From Chromera velia (lineage: Eukaryota > Sar > Chromeraceae): a stretch of 64,000 nt of DNA. The notes under the pieces are model-generated. The model did not search any database, was not told the DNA's origin, and saw nothing but the letters and a program-made list of their open reading frames with translations. This document shows, piece after piece, positions 24,096 through 39,800 of the stretch; the stretch's first letter is position 1, and each line of letters starts with the position of its first letter. Both the position numbers and the translations under genes were made by a program. The stretch lies in the NCBI GenBank assembly GCA_018398765.1, contig JAHBMJ010004705.1, positions 62,001 to 126,000 on the forward strand, written 5' to 3'.

Positions 24096-24259
24096 GGAAT
24101 GATTCTTTGACTTTCGCAGATGACTGTACAGCGTGGGTAGTAAGACACGCGAAAGTTTTGATCGCACAACTTCGACAGGTTTGAGGAGGGGAACGAACAG
24201 ATCCCCTCCCTTTGTTGTTGGACACAGACAGAGAAACGCAATTACCCAAAGACAAGCGC

Positions 24260-24292
<33 letters not shown>

Positions 24293-24667
24293 CCCAGGTG
24301 GGAGAGATTGCCAATTGCTGTTTCTTTTGCCTTGAGGAAGAAGAAGAGAAACAAGAAAAAAACGAAAAGGAGCAAACGCACTCTGCTTTTACTTTCTGCC
24401 GTACCTGTTCTCTTCGAAGAATGAAGGGCCGCAGCCAGCAGTGCAGGACCAGAAAGGCCCCGGAAAGCAGCAGCATCCCCACGGACCGCATTGCAGGATC
24501 GACAGCGGCAGTGAAGCAGAACAGCAACAGCAGCCGCCTGCCCAGAAGGACAGACTCATACCACTTGGCATCGGAGCGCCAGCACTTCTCGAGCACCTGG
24601 ATGGACACCCGAAGAAGAGCAGGATTCTCCGAGACCAGGAGGGACTTTCGGTACCTGTGCACGTTGT

Positions 24668-24703
<36 letters not shown>

Positions 24704-27700
24704 CTTACAGAGGACACTTGCAGTATCACACGCAATCATTCCAACACAAAGGAACGCGCAGCCACCCCTTCAGAGCAGAGAGTCCCGGAGGAAAAATGAA
24801 AGACCACACTTTGGCAAAAGAGTCGACAGGGCCGGACAGAAAAAATATATGCCTCGTTTTCCTTTCAGGTAGTGCGACAGGTGGACAACAGAGAAGAGAC
24901 CAAAAGAAGCTGGAGCAGATGATCCAAAAACTGGAAGGAAAATCAGTAAACGAACCATATGAGAAGCAGAGGCATGGCACAGAGCATAGGGAGAATGCCA
25001 AGGGCCAACGCCCACTGCCAGTAGGTGAACATCTCATCCCCCTTGCCGCATATTGTCCCAGCAGCCACCACCAGCACCCGGTAGCTGGGCAGTTTGAACC
25101 CGCCTATCGGTGCGTGCTCGGGTTCTGTCTCCGGAGTGAGGGAGGAGACAGACACACAGCGAAGAAGATTCATGGTGGCCTCTGTGAGACCCATATAGAT
25201 CACAAGGAACAGACAGGTCAGGACGCCTAGGTATTCTGCCCAGCTGACAAAACCAGACTCGGAGGCGCCCACCTCCTTCTGCATCTGAATCTCTCCGTAT
25301 AACACCCTCCCGATCAATTCCCCGTACTTCTCTCTCTCATCCTTGTCCAAATCTGCAACAACATACTGCAATCGCCCAGGAGAGCCCCCGTCTCCTCCCC
25401 CCGATCCTCCTCTGTCAGCAGCCAGCAAAGGCTGAAGCCACTTCGGCACCACCACTTCGATCTCTTCCTCACTCGATTCCGAGTCTTCGTCGTTGTGGGT
25501 GCCTTCAGGGACCTCTTTCTTTTGCCTACCCGTCCCCCCTCCCCCAGGTGCCGGCTCGAGGGCTGCAGTCTGCGTGCCCGTCTCTGCAGACACACCCCCA
25601 GAGGCCGCCGTATCCCCTCCAGTAATTCCAAACCCAACAAGGGCCTTCTGCCCCCTCCCCCTCTTTTTGATCAGCACAGTGAGGGTCTTCCTCTTGTGCT
25701 TCACGCTCCACCTGTGAGACGTCGCCGAAGCCTCCGAGCGGTCGTCCGCGGATCCAGCCTCACTCTCGCTGTCCTCCTCCTCTTCCCCCAGAATCCCACT
25801 CTGCCCCGTCCCACGGCGACCTCCTGTCCGTGAGACGCTGGACAGTTGAGAAAGAGAGGGGAGGAGGGCAGTTCTCTCTTCCCCTGTGTCAGGCTGGTCA
25901 TTGTCACTGGGGGCCTCCGAGTCCTCTGTGCTTGTCGGCTGGAGGATTCTCTCGCTGGAGGAACGGCCGCGCGTCGGCATTCCTTCAAATTTCATGTCAG
26001 ACAGCAGTTGGGCCCTCGCACTTGACAGCCGCTTTGCCTTGTCGTTGTCCCCGGATGCCCCCTTTTTCTTCCTTGCCCTCTGCGCTGCCGGAGACAGAAT
26101 TAACTCCAGAAACTTGCAGTGGAGGTAGTACACCAGAGGGAGGAGAAGAAGCTGGAGCCAGATCCTGCAAGGAAAGAAACGGGCGAAGGAGATGAGTCAG
26201 TCTCACATACAGAAGTACGGCGACTATCAAATGCGACGGAAATGAAGGAAGGCATCCTTTAATAAAAGAATAAAAAGTACTGATGTAGATGCCGTCCTCC
26301 AGCACATGAGAATAGTTCGGTCGGTATTGTTCTGATACATCATCTCCCGTTTGCTACTTACTGCCTCTTGACTGACTGACTCAAAGTAGACGAAGAGGAC
26401 CCTCCCGAGACCGTTGATACCCGGGAAGGGGCACACAGCCCAGGGGGGGAGGTTGTCTGCCTGTTCCTCCGCCCTCCCTGATTGGTTCTTGTTCAGCCCC
26501 CTCAAAACCTGCTCGGTGTTCTGCCCGGGAATAATCAGCGCAGCCCCGTAGGCAGACAGGAGCGTTGCAAGACCACCTGCTTGAGGGTGCAGGTACGGCA
26601 TGACCTGCACACACAGAGAGAGATCATGATAAATCAGTTTGGCATGTCAGGGCCAGTGAGGAGAAAAAAGCGTTGCGGAAATAAAAAGCACCAAATCTGT
26701 TTTGGTATTCTTTGACAAGGCGTGGTCTGTAGAAACAGTCACTGAGCTTTACCCGGCATTTGCACAAACCAAAGCTCAAAATCTTCTTGAGTGTCCACAG
26801 CCTCCTTCCTTCAAACGTGAGTCGAGCGAAAGCGGAGTGCGTCAGCTTTCTCGCGAGAGGGAGCTTTGAATCTTTTCTATGGGATTCAGAAATGTAAATA
26901 AGAATACATGGAAGTGTGATTATACTACAGCATCAGAAAAGCAAATGGAGACGGCCTGGACTCGGACCTGTATGAAGTAGAGGAGGCTCTTGATCTTTCC
27001 GGAAGATCCGCAGTCGACAAAGAGGAGGATCAATATGGTCACACAGGACTTGATGGCAAGGATGGGAAGATACCACCACCCCTGTGTGCACTCCGAGTTG
27101 GGTCGGCAGTAGACAGTGTTGATCGTCTCTGAGTATCCGGACTCGCATTGCGCGCACAACACTCCCGTGCGATGAGGAAGGCATGCATCGTCCCAGTCGT
27201 TCATCTCTTCAAACTCATTTTTCTTGTCTGCCGCTTGCTGCCTTTGTGGCAGACTCGATGCAGTACCCTCCTTCGGCCCTGCTGCATATTTGGTGAATAT
27301 TGAGTGGGTGGAAGGTGAAACTTGAATGGGACCCTGCAGGGGTGGCAGGTCCGTCGAGTTGTCGTTTTTGTTTGGAGAGTTCGTCGAGGGAGATTTCGAG
27401 TACGTGGCCTCTTCACTTGAGGGTGTAGCCTGATTGACCGTCTCGGCTTTCGAGAACTGCAAAATAGGTGCGTCTGAGAGGAGTTCACGGGACTTATCAA
27501 CAACTGCCCGTTGCTTCCTTCTTGGTGAGAGGACTCGGTCGTCAGTCCTGCAGCGACCTGACATGCACCTCATACAGACCACGTCCTGCTGAAACATCCC
27601 CCCCCCTGCTTCTTGGATTTTCCTCATGTAAGTCCGCGCATCTTTGGCATTCTTCTCCTTCACACGGAGGCTTTCGTCTGAGATCATCATGGAGGCCTGC

Positions 27701-30700
27701 ATCCTCCCTGCAGAATGGCTGGTTGCCAGCCTGTCAAAGGCATCGTCGATGCCCTCAATGGGCACTGACTGGTCCTCTTTGTTCTCGGACATCAACTGCA
27801 GACTCGACTGCTGAAGGGGGTCCCACAAGGCGTTTGCAGACCCGATCATGTTTGCCACGTTCATTTTCTTCCACCGAGCCTGGCACCATCTCTTGTCGTG
27901 CGCTTTGACAAAGAAGGTCGACGTGGAGGAACCAGACCCCCTGAATGCCTCTGGCACCGCAGCTCCCTGAATTCTTGCCAGGGGGTTGACGGCACATCGC
28001 AAATCATCAGGGCATCTGCGGCATCTGTCTGTTTGCACTCTTCCCCTCAGGGTCCCTCCTCGGAGAGAGAAGTGCATATCGGGACAGTCTGCACAGGAAA
28101 ACCTCTCGGCATCTGCAAGTTCAAATCGGACCTCGCTGTGAGGGGGACAGTCGATGACGGCGTGTTCGGAGAGAGTCACTGAGGATCTCTGAACAAACCA
28201 AGAGGGAAGACGGATATCCGGGTCCTCTTCTGCCGGCGTGTCCCATTTCCTGTAGGACGACACAAGGTCAATGCCTGCCAGCAGATGGGCTCTCCACAAC
28301 TTCTCGTCATGCAGAGAATGGCGTGCGTACCCCTGGAAGGCCGCTGTGTCGGTCAAACTCTGGGACACCCCCCGGTAGCCCTCCCCTTGGCTGATGCGGG
28401 TCTTGCCGATCAGAAGGAAACGGGCGAAGTAGGCCTCAGACAGGACGTGGGCTCCTGCAGCTGCCATGTTCCTTCTCAGGACACTGTCATGCAGAACCTG
28501 CAAGCATGCAGAGGAATTGCAAATCAAAAGCCAATGAATGGCTTCATGCATGGGATTTCTCAATGGGAAAATTCGAAGGACGAACATTCATGACTTGCAG
28601 AGGCGTTCAGGTACTGAAATAAAATTGTGCAGTGCTACTAGGCTGGAGAACAGAAAAGAGCACAATACACCCGTCTCCTCCACCCCTGTCCAAGCACCCG
28701 ACTGACTGACCAAATGAGCCTGTGTGGGTGCAACCTTCACAGCCCCCCCCTGTCGGGATGCCATGTTGCCCTCCAATTTGCACCGATGGATGACTAAATG
28801 GGCCTGTGCAGAGAACAGAGCTCCCCCCTGACCCATGCCCATTTCATTTCCTTCACCGTTGCTGCATTCTGGAGGCAGTAGATGAAGCAAGTTGTTCTCT
28901 GCTGCATCTTCGGAACACTCCGCAAACCTCTGAGGCCTCGCACTTCTCCCTCCTCTCTTTCCTTTCGAACCTACACGTCCTCTTTGCTCCTCTTCCTCCG
29001 ATTCCATCTTCTCGGCGTCTGCAAGAAGACCCCGGACCCACGCAGGAATCTCCTCGCGATCCCTGATCCCTGCTCTGTTGCCCTGCAGCACAGACCCGGA
29101 CACACACAACAAAGCACCGAGGTCCAGAATCGTCTCACGCCAGTGGAACCACCCAGGCACCTTACAAGCCTCGTTGGTTCCTCCCGTCGTGTTCGTCCCC
29201 TTCTCTCCCTCCCGGTAGTGTGTGTAGTCCCCCGTGACCTCAGGGTCCGCCAAGCATGCGGGGTTTCGATGCAGCTGATGCAATCCGTCGTCCTCAAAAG
29301 CCTGCTCGGTGCTCGCCATTTCGACCAGAGCTGCTCGGAGGGCGGGACTGCAAGTTGAGGCCTCTGTCTCGAACAACCAACTGAGGAAGCGGTGGTCTGC
29401 CGATTTGGAAAGGGATGCTCGGGGAGATCGGGGGGGTTTGGCAGTTGCTGAGTTACTTGTTGTTCGGAGGCTCTGCTCACGTTTCTCGGGCCCCTCCAGC
29501 GTCTGATTGAGAAAAGGAGGGCCCCCCATCTCTTCTTCCATGAGGGCACCTGAAGGTCCCAACAAATCCTCAAAGTACGGCTCTGTACCTTCTTGAATTG
29601 CCTCACTGGATTCAACCGACAAGGACCTGTCTCCTCTCAGTCGGCGGGGAGTGGGACTGGGCTGCTGCTCTGCCGGAGGCTGGTACTCACCGTCACTTCG
29701 TCTGAGGACCTTTCCGACTGTTGGCCCACTGCTCTCCCCTTCCGAGGAGTCCTGCAGAGGGAAGATTCACACCGAAGGAGAAGACAGACATACAGCGCAT
29801 TCGTCAGGCAGGGAAAGGTAGAACCGACAAGGGAATGTCTCTACACAGAACAAAGAAGTTGACCTTGCACCGATGTAAAAAGTCCTGTTTTCTCCGATTT
29901 GGTGTTTGTCCAACGCATTCCAGTTGATGACACCATGCAGGAAGAGAATCAGAATGGTAACACGCAAATTCAGAAACACAAAAAGCAAACAAACAGACCT
30001 TCGAGAGGCCTCCAATGATCCCAAAGACCCCGACGTCCGTCAACCCTCCAGAGGCTCTCGGGCTAATCACCGCAATCGCCCCTCCCGTCACCGCAAAGTT
30101 TTCCTCGAAGCGGCTCCTGCTCACGTCCAGGAAGCACCGCTTAGGCCGGGTCTCAAAGACAATCCTCAGAGCACCACCAGGACCCTGTAGATATACTTAT
30201 GGATATCTTCATTTTTTTTATCAGACATATCTTGGATGAACACACATGTCAAATGCAATCACTATAGTGCGTCACCATGCAGGGAAGTGCGAACGAAGAG
30301 GAGAGAGCGAAATCGCCCGAAGCTGTGCGTGATTGATGGGATATTGCTTCTTTCTTTCTGCCTCAACAGGAAGTTGCCAGTCTATCTATCTATCGTTCTC
30401 TCAAGATTCGTACCTGTGTGCCTCGCTGCAATCCTTCCGTGCCTTTCTGCCTCTCTCCACCTGTTTCTTCTCTCCGTCTATCTATCTATCTATCTATCTA
30501 CTTGTCCGACTGACGAGGAAATTTGCAGTGCGGAGAAAATAAGAGTCCCTGACACGTATCACCGAGTCCGTCGTTCTGCCACCAAGAAGGACCTTCACCG
30601 CGCTTCCGTACAGATACCGAAAGACCGAGTCTGTAATGCTCACGTCGCAGTTTGTGCAGGTCTTTGCGCTCTCAATGACGATGCCCTGACGGAGCCTCTT

Positions 30701-33700
30701 CATGTTCGTCTGGTGGAAGGACTGGATGCACGACTCGCACGGTTTCTCTGCACGACTTCAAAATCATTTCAATCGATGCGCAGCGGACAAACCGACCGAG
30801 TTCTTTGGGCGGGACGAAGGGGATCAAAAACGCTAAGACACCAAAATAATTCATCTGAATTGATCTGCTTGTTGCGGACACAACCCGGCAAGCCAGTCAA
30901 GGCAGAGTTCTAACAGCAATGCAAGAGAGAGAGAAGGTCAGAAGGAAGTCGTTCTGACCATGTCTGATTGCGATGCCGATTGCCGGACAGTTCTGGAGTC
31001 CTCTCTGCTCTTCCAGAGCGTCTGCCACCCCCGAGTAGGCGTCTCCCTCAAAGATCTTCTCTCCAATCCAATCAGGATCCTCAATGTGGGATCGCCCAGA
31101 GGGTATCTGAGCCAGAATCTTCACCCTCTCAAGGAAGTCGCTCCAAGTCAAAGGCAGCTTGGAGGACCCAGAACACACAAACGTGTTGCGGACGAATCTC
31201 TGCAGGCAGACAGACGGTGGGTGAATTTCTCTTCACGTTAATTGTCGGACTCTTCAGCATGAAGCTTCTTGCAGCCAGGTATTGGGGGGTCCTCCTAGGT
31301 GTGCCGGGCCTATTGGAGACAAAGAACTGCATCTCGCCTTCTGAAAGCACGCGCATGTCAATTTGTCTACATGTCTGGAAAAACCGCATCTGACTGCATT
31401 TTATGTTGATATCTCTAAGCTCTCATAGATACACATGCACATACCCATTCACACCGCCACATGCACAGCCGAGTCACTTACTCACCTGTTCGCACCCCCA
31501 TGCGTGTCCCTTGATTTCGACGTTGACGACTTTGTTCACAGGCTGCCCCCCTCTCCACGCAAAGAGATTGTCGGAGAATGAGTGCCGAGTCCCCACACAA
31601 GAGTCTGGAAGAGCCTCGTAAGGCAGCAGCTCGATGGCAGACCGTGCTCCGATGTTCAGAAACCTGCAGGCAGGTAAAAGTTGGGGTAGAAACCACTCAA
31701 AAAAAACCTCGTGCATAATTATGACTTGCATTTTTCGAAGAGTGGGTGTTGCAAACTTGCAGGGCTGATGGTGCAGAATGGAAGGAACACAGAACCAGCC
31801 TTCAGGAAATTAAGAAAAAAGCTACGTGAGGGCTTCTTCGACTAAGCGGAGGAGAATCGTTGTCATGCACCGCCAATGAAGGAAGTCTAGATCCAAATCG
31901 AAAGGACTGCTAGGAAGTCTCTGAGGCCCCTATCTGTCAATGAACGAGAAAGAGAGAGCTTCGAAGGACCGACTTACGCGTTGTTGCGGATGTCCACAGC
32001 TGCCTGAGAATTCACTCGGATCGCCTCGATGTGGTTCCTGCACGCGCGCACGCACTCATTCGTTTATTCATTCACTCATTAATTAATTAATTCATTCATT
32101 CATTCACGCACACAAGCATGGACCTTCATACGTGAAAGACGGTGAAGTGAAATCGAACAAAACGGAAGAGGCAGCTGGAAAAAGACAACAAGCTGGAATT
32201 TCTTTAGACATGCAAACAAGCTGGAAAAAGAGAAAACAAGAGAGTCAAATACATGCAAAAGTGAACGGGAAATCAGCAGGCCCGCAAAAGGTGAAGAGCT
32301 GCTCTTTGAAAATTGTGCTGCTTACCCGTAAAAAGTCAAGTATGAGACAGATATGGAGCTCCCAACGAAGCGCAAACTCCCAAAAAGGCTCCCGTCGAGG
32401 AGATGGGCCCTGCAAAGACACGGATGGACAAATAGAGGAACGGGAAGAAAGGAAAGACCCTTACGGTGCAACAGAGGCCGAAAAGACGTAATTACAAGTG
32501 AATTTTCAAACTTAATACATGCATGCGCCTCATGCGTCTGTGATGACAGAGTGAAATGGGTTCCCAACTCGAAGTTAACACATCACGACATCGGATCTTT
32601 TTTCCTAACCCACTGCCCCACCAACCGACCCGGTCTTTGCACTGGACCCCGACAGATGGACGTGCATGTTCGGAACGTCAAAGTTTGAGATCACATCGAG
32701 GAGGTAGACCCCTGGGAGGAGAATCACCACAGCCGCAGCAGCACGGCCTCTCTGGTCGAGGGAGAGCCCCTGATCGAGTGGAGGGGTGGGGCCGTGGCGG
32801 GATGGGTATCTGCACCCTGCACGTCGGCGTACTTCCTTTGTTTCCAGCATGGCGGCGTTGCGGCGGCGTCTCTTCTTGGTCAGGTCTAGCTGGGTCCTCT
32901 CGTGCAGCTGCATGCATAGAGGAATTCAGGGGAGGGGAGGGGAGATCGACATGTGTGCATGGGGATTTTGTTTGAGAGAGCGTGAAAAATGGCGTTAGAG
33001 AGAGAAAGTCTCATGGATGTGTAAAAGATCTTCTATTAACCTAATGAAAAGCAAAAGAAAGGACTGACGAAGACATTTCCGAGAGAAGCAACTGCGTCAA
33101 GAGAGAAAGAGAGTGATTGCACCAGAGCTGGAGGGAGAACGGTAAAGCAGAAAAAACACCTCATGCATCTGCTCTAACCTTCAGATAGCTGAGAGGGTCG
33201 GCAGCGCAGTCGGGCCCCACCAGGTAGATCTGCAGGGTGCATGGGTGCAGAGATTCCATGAAAAAAAGAGAGAGGAGTCAAACAAAGCACAGGCAGGCAG
33301 CAGAAGGAAAAGAAATGCAACGTCTGACTGTCCAACCATTCAAGTCCTTGCAAGAAAGAAAACGTGCACGGCCTCTCGAGAGATCCGTGTTGTTTGTTTG
33401 GAGCTGCATGGCTGCTGTGTACTCAAAATGCGAGAGCACAAAAAACAAACGGTCATGGACGTCCGATGATAGAACGCTTTTGCGAAACATGTGCATGGAA
33501 GCGCAAAATCAACACAAGAAAAAAAGAGCGGCAGGACCTGGCTCCCTTCGACACAAAGCGTTTCAGGCCAGCAGCAAAAGAGGCAATTCAAAGCTCGTTT
33601 GTAGAGAGAGGAGACAGGCGATTTACGGAAGTCCCACGACAAAAAGAAAAAACTGCGTACTCACCTCTGCACCCGATTCCAAAATTTCTTGCAGTTCCGG

Positions 33701-36700
33701 TGCTATCAGGGGACTCGAAAGAAGCTGGTCCCTCTTTACAGCAGGAACGTGTTGCCTCACTCCCAAATACTCTTGTCTGTTCTTCGGTTTGAGGGTGATT
33801 CTAGTCAGCAACTCTCTCCAGTGCTCGACCAATGTGATGAAATTCTTCCAGTTGTCTGGCTCGTCTAGAACCTCTCGTGTGGGTAGGATGAAGTCATGAG
33901 CTCTCGATGCTGGCTCGGTCATCATGAGAACATCAGGATCACCTGGGAGCGCAAAGGGAACCGGTATGGGGTGGGGCCGACAGAGATCCCCGTGGTCTTC
34001 AGGAAAGAGACAGCCCTTGCTGGTCTTGGCTGGTGTGAGGTTCTCAGAAGAGTGAGACCGCACAATGCGATGGAAAGGAGAATTGAAGAGCGGCATCCTC
34101 GGCGTATCGGGACCGTCAAATTCTGGCCCCACAGGTGGGACTTTTATCTCTCGCTTCTTCACTGGGTCTTTGTCTGATTGTGTGCCAGAAGAGCTCGTCC
34201 GTTGCCGAGTGCCTCTCCAAGACGTCTTCTGAGTGAATGACACAGCAGCAGATTCCTGTTTTTTGGGTTTTTCTGCATTTTTACTGTCATTGGCGAGGTC
34301 ATCAAGAAGAAAAGTGCCATCGGCATCGTTTTGGCTGTCAATTGAGCTTGAGACCGAGGCTGACTTCTTTGCCTTGTTGAGAGATCCCTGCTTCCACAGT
34401 TGGGCTCTCTTTCGGTACAGTGGCCAGTCAATAAGCGCACTGTCGATAGAATCATCCGACGAAGGGTCGCAATTCATCTTCTGGCTTCCGTCTTGACATT
34501 TCTTCATCAAGATGCCTGCGTAGTTGGGGGCAGACAGTGATTTCTTCAACCTCGGCGACTCAGGGGACCCTCTCTCGTCTTCTTCGGGAACCTGGATTGG
34601 CGGCGGTCTCCTCATCTCGCGTTTGGAGTATTTTCTTTCCATGTCAGGCTCTGACACACTGAAGGTCCCAATGTCCCACACGCTGCCCCCCGCAGGGTCC
34701 AGGAGGCACCCACGGAAGTTGCCGCTCCTCGGACTGCTGACGAGGAACTCGACCGACGTGTCATACCTGCATGCGGGCCAACGTGGTTACAATGCAACGG
34801 CTAAAAATCAAGTTTGATCCGGTTGGAAAGAGTGGGAAGAACGAAATAAAGAAAAGCGCGCATGGACACGTGAGAGGAAAGTGATTTTACAGAGGCGGAT
34901 AGATACCCCAGCAAGAATTTATGGAAAGCTGCGCTCGAGTGAACAGAAGACTCCAGTGGAGGTGTTTACACGTCTTGTCTCTATCTTTTTCATTCACAGC
35001 CACGCGTTTAATTCTTTCAGATGCCTACATTTGTACTGTCATCCAACGAGAGATACATGGTCATTGCGGACTGGTGAAGATTAAAGACAAATGAAGTGCT
35101 GGTGCTGCGGAGAACATTAAGAAACTAGGGGTGGACTGACAGTCTGGAGACGAATTCATCAGTGACTCTTGAGGAGAGATCGTATCGCTCCGCAAAGATT
35201 TCAGAAGAGCAGGTGTGGAAGACCGTACTGGAGGGGAAGAGAACAGTCTGGCTTTTCTGGTTCACCTCTCCCGGCTCCCTCACTTTCCATCTTCTTCCCG
35301 TCGTCTGTCTGCGTGTCACACACGGTTTATCATCCTTTCTCTCGATTAGAACCAGACACAGGATATCGGCACTCATTCTCTGTGTGGGCACACGAACGAG
35401 AGAGGACTCAAAGATCGTCAGAGCCCTACTAAGATAGTCCCCCTCGATGAATCGCTTAGAGGGACCAGAGAGCTCCAGAGAGCCCGCGAGCTGAAAGAAC
35501 TTTTCGTGCATTGCGCCCTGATTGGAGGTCACTTGGACAGTCGAGACGCCGTCCCAGAAACAGAGGGTGTAGATGAAGTGTCGCATCAAAAGACTCGGCT
35601 CGATGTCGAAAGAGATCTCGCTGACTGCAGTGCACTCAGGCAGAAGGAGAGAAAGTAAGAAACCAAGAGATCTGGAGCCCCCAAAGTGACTCTTCTTTGC
35701 ACGCAATTCTTCTCACTCAGTTGTTCCGACGACACTTCGAGCCGCATAGTTTTGAAATGCAGCAGCAACAAAACAAATCCGCACATGCAGGCGAAAAGGA
35801 AGGAACGGAAAAAGAATGCCTCGACTGACTGACTTTTATCGTAAGCAGACCACGAGATGATTGCCTCGTCTGCGACCATGAACACCTTCCGTCCTTCGTT
35901 GTCTGACACCCCCCTCACGCCAGTCCACCCATCGTTGAAAGGATCGCATCCCTCTGGCGGGGCTTCATTTGCTGGCTCATCTAGGCTCATTCCTGTCGGG
36001 CATCTATCGCCTTCATACAGAAGACCTCCCTCTTCCTCCTCCTCCCCCCTCGACTCCACTCTCTGCGCTCCCTCCACTTCACTCTCAGTCCCCGGAGAGG
36101 CAAAGAGAGACCCCAGTCGGCCTGTTGAACTCTCACGGCGTCTCGCGATCCTTCTCTTCATGTACTCACGACAGCGGTCGTTGATGAGAAGAAGACGGGC
36201 AGAACGAACGGCACGCTCATTGAAATGTCCGGTGAGGGAGATGCGAAAGGTCTGGGCCTGGTAGGGCACGATGATCGTCCCCGGACCGCTATCTGATTGA
36301 TCAAGTGCGCTATCAACCAGCACAACCCTTCCTGCTGTGGTGATGCCCGACTTGTCGGGATCGCTTTTGATTCTGTCAATCTCATCTGCCCATCCCTTCA
36401 GAGGGTCAACTTGGTCTTGACCAACATTCTCCTGGGTGTACTCCTGTGCGTCTGATTCTCCTGGAGCTGTACCATCAGGCTCTCCTCCTATGTAATCCGG
36501 GTTGTTTGGAAGGCCCTTTTCTTTGGAGAGCCTTTCAGCGTTTCTTGCGACTGACTCTTCACCCATCCTTTGTTTCTCATCCTGCTGCTGAGTCTGGAAA
36601 TCTTCCACAAGCCTGAGAACGCTCTGCTGGGTAAGGACAGATGCAGCAGAGATGTAACAGACCTCATAAGTCTCCAAGTCCTGCGTCTGTTCGTTCCCAC

Positions 36701-36730
36701 TCGAGTCGGCCCTCGAGCTGTCGAAAGAGT

Positions 36731-36795
<65 letters not shown>

Positions 36796-36796
36796 A

Positions 36797-36834
<38 letters not shown>

Positions 36835-39800
36835 GCACACACGCACACAGAGTTTGTGGCCATGCAGCACACACTTTGAACGAAAAAAGCAGTGAGCCCG
36901 AAGATAGTCTTGTCTCTCTCAAATGATCATTTACGGCGGAGACTCTATGGAATCGAAAGAGCATACTGACGTACGGAACGAAAGGCAGCGCAAGAGATGA
37001 CAGGCAAACACACGGCTATCGGTGTCTCTGAGAGTGGAAGGGCCAGATGGGGAACACGAAAGCGAACAGGAGACCATTAACGGGCAAAAAAAAGGTCGGG
37101 TGAATAATAGAGGCAGACCGACCTAAGTCCAGAAAGGAGACCCTCTCCAACCAGGCAGCCTCATCGGCCTCCAAAGGAACCGGGCACATGCCTGCCATGC
37201 TGTTTCCCATGCCCCCCTCTCTGCACTGGCTGTATGCTTGTGTAGCGGTAGGGGACACTCCCGGGACAAACGACGAGGCTGCAGAGCTTTGTGATAGGGG
37301 CTCGCTGGTTGGTAAGCGACTGGTCGGGTATCCTGACTTTGTGCTTAGGTCATAATAGGCCTCTGCCCCGTTCCTGTTCCTTGGCTTTCGTCCTTGCTGT
37401 CCCCCGTCGGTTTCTTCAGACACTCTTCGATTCTCCAGATCAGTTGACCAATTGGATGAGACACCCGGGGTGATGGGGCATGTCGACAGAGACTCATCTT
37501 CTTCCTTCTGCGCGAGTGTTGCGACGGCATCCTTCCAAGTTCTCGACCAGGGCTCGCGTCTCGAGGCCGTGTCCTTTGCAAAGCCGATGGGCAGGCGTGA
37601 GGGTCCGAGGGGACTGTTGGCAGGTGGAAGGCCCCCAATGGATCTAGGCAAGAGAGTCTCCCCCTTCTGTCCCCCTGCTGCTAGGCAGACCACCTGACCG
37701 CATGAGGACGAGCTGGTGAGCAGATCCCGCACACTCATGTGCCTAACCAGCTCTGCGGCCTGTAGCAGAAGGTGCATGAGCGTCTCTGCGTACGCCTGTG
37801 CGAGTGCGGAGCAGCTGTTCAAGTGCATGATGCTGCCAGTGGGTGTGGCACTGTTGCTTTCCCTCTCACAGGATTGTGGACCAGTCCGGACGAGACACAC
37901 CTCGTTAGATTGAGAGAGACCCTGCGGGAAAGCATGTATGGATTTTCATACAAGCACGGACTAACACATATGAATGGACGAGGAGAATATGCTTGCATTT
38001 GTACATTTCCTTCCAACAAAAATGCGTGATGGAAAGAAAGCAGCAATTAAAGAAAGACAATAGATGACTTTAGAGTGGGTGCTGAGAGACCAGGCCTGAA
38101 AAGTAAGCGAGAAGTCACCTATTCAAGAAAATGCTGCTGCTGATTTTCTCTTGTGGCACTCATAATCAGAAAAGACTCTGCATCCTTTGCAAGTCTGTCT
38201 GACCTTGCCCACAAAGTTGAATCGCATTGCTGATTGGGACGCTGTCCTGCTCTTGAAGATTGTGGAGGGCCCTGTCTTGAGGAGTTCTGGGTCCCTGAGC
38301 TCGATCGGATGAGAGGACACGATACGATTCTGGAGAAACCAGAGAGAGGGCTCCTCCTTTGATTTGTTCTTGTCCCTCTTCTGCTTCCCTCTTTTCCCAG
38401 CACTCTTCTCGGCCTCCTCTTCTGTCATGGGAGGTTCGAGGAAACACACACAGTAGGGGCCTGACGGGATGTTCAGAGTCAGTCTGACCAGGTTGAAAGT
38501 CATGGCGGTCTCACTGAACAAAGCAGGCTTCTCCAGATCCTGCAAAGGAACAGACCGGGCATGAGCAGAATCACGTCGAGAAAATCATTTTTGATTGCTT
38601 TCACGTGGAATGGGGACATATGATGTGAATGTGTCAAATCGTCGACAGAACCATCATCGTCAAAAGCAAAAGCTTCTTTGTGACAAGAAGGGAAGACTCA
38701 GAAAAAATAGATGAGAAACAGGTAAGAGCATCTGCTGCCCACACATTACAACAAAAAGTACTCACAGGTTTCGATGCAACACCTTCTTTGCATGAGGCGA
38801 AGCAGAGTGACGTTCCAGGGTTTTTCATTCCTCTGTTCTCCATGGCGGCCATTCTCTTGAGAAACCATGGGTCGATGCTGTTCGGGTTGTACGTTTCCCT
38901 CTCCCCTCCTCCTCCTACAGAGGACGAGGAGGGGGCCTGGGGGTCTCCGGAAGTTGCGGGTCTTGTGTTGTCGGTTCCTCCACTGACATTCTCTCTGAAG
39001 GGGGAGACGAAAACGACGTGGTGGAGAAAGAGGGAGGGGCCAGATGCAGTCACGATCTGGTCCATGCCCCGGTAGAAGGGGGTCCTCAGGGGGCGGCTGC
39101 AAAGGACATGAGAGCATGGTGTAGCGAATACGTACAAAGACACCATGCATGCATGCACACAACGTGAAAGAACATTTGTGCATCATGTGTCCGTATGGAA
39201 GGAACAACCGGGTGGTGGATGGATGGAGGGAGTGAAGGAGGGAGGGCGAGTGAAACTAGGGGTACTGGAAAAGATACCTACCTGTTCATGCATGCCGGCT
39301 GCATGGACTGCATGCGAGAAAGTCACGACCACCTTGTTTCTTTTTCTTTTTGAGGAAAAAACATATCCATTCCGTATGCGTAAGTGCACAGAAACTTGCC
39401 CGGTTGCAGACGGTAGCCTGGCTGGGCATCTTGCCCAGCAGAGAAGAATGATGCACAGGACTTTTCCGACACTCCATGCACCTCTCCGTCGCTCCGCTAC
39501 ATTTTTCTGTCCATTTCTCTCGATCACCTGTTTTTTCCATCCTTGGCTCTGCTGCCTTCAAAGCAAACACGAAGAGAAGAAGAGCGGAGAGAAGAGAAGA
39601 GAAGAGCAACTCACCCTCCTCCGTCTGCCACCTGGATTGTCGACCCCCTCTTGGCGATACCCCCCATCTTCCTCAGAGGGTGGTAGAAAACGTCCAGATG
39701 TTTCAACACAGGCACACGGTTGGGGTTCTGCAAAACGGGACGTCGGCAGTAGGGAGGGAAATAAAAGATATACAGACAAAATGCGACAGAAAGAGGAGAG

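Noticed and set aside
24133-25230. 365-residue open frame on the plus strand
   Set aside because: It spans two giant-gene exons and an intron on the opposite strand and includes a repeat-encoded Thr-His run.
30750-30880. Extra exon reading MNYFGVLAFLIPF in the giant gene
   Set aside because: It would need a 31-base intron and breaks phase with the exon at 30961. Using the acceptor at 30748 instead restores phase and gives EKPCESCIQSF.
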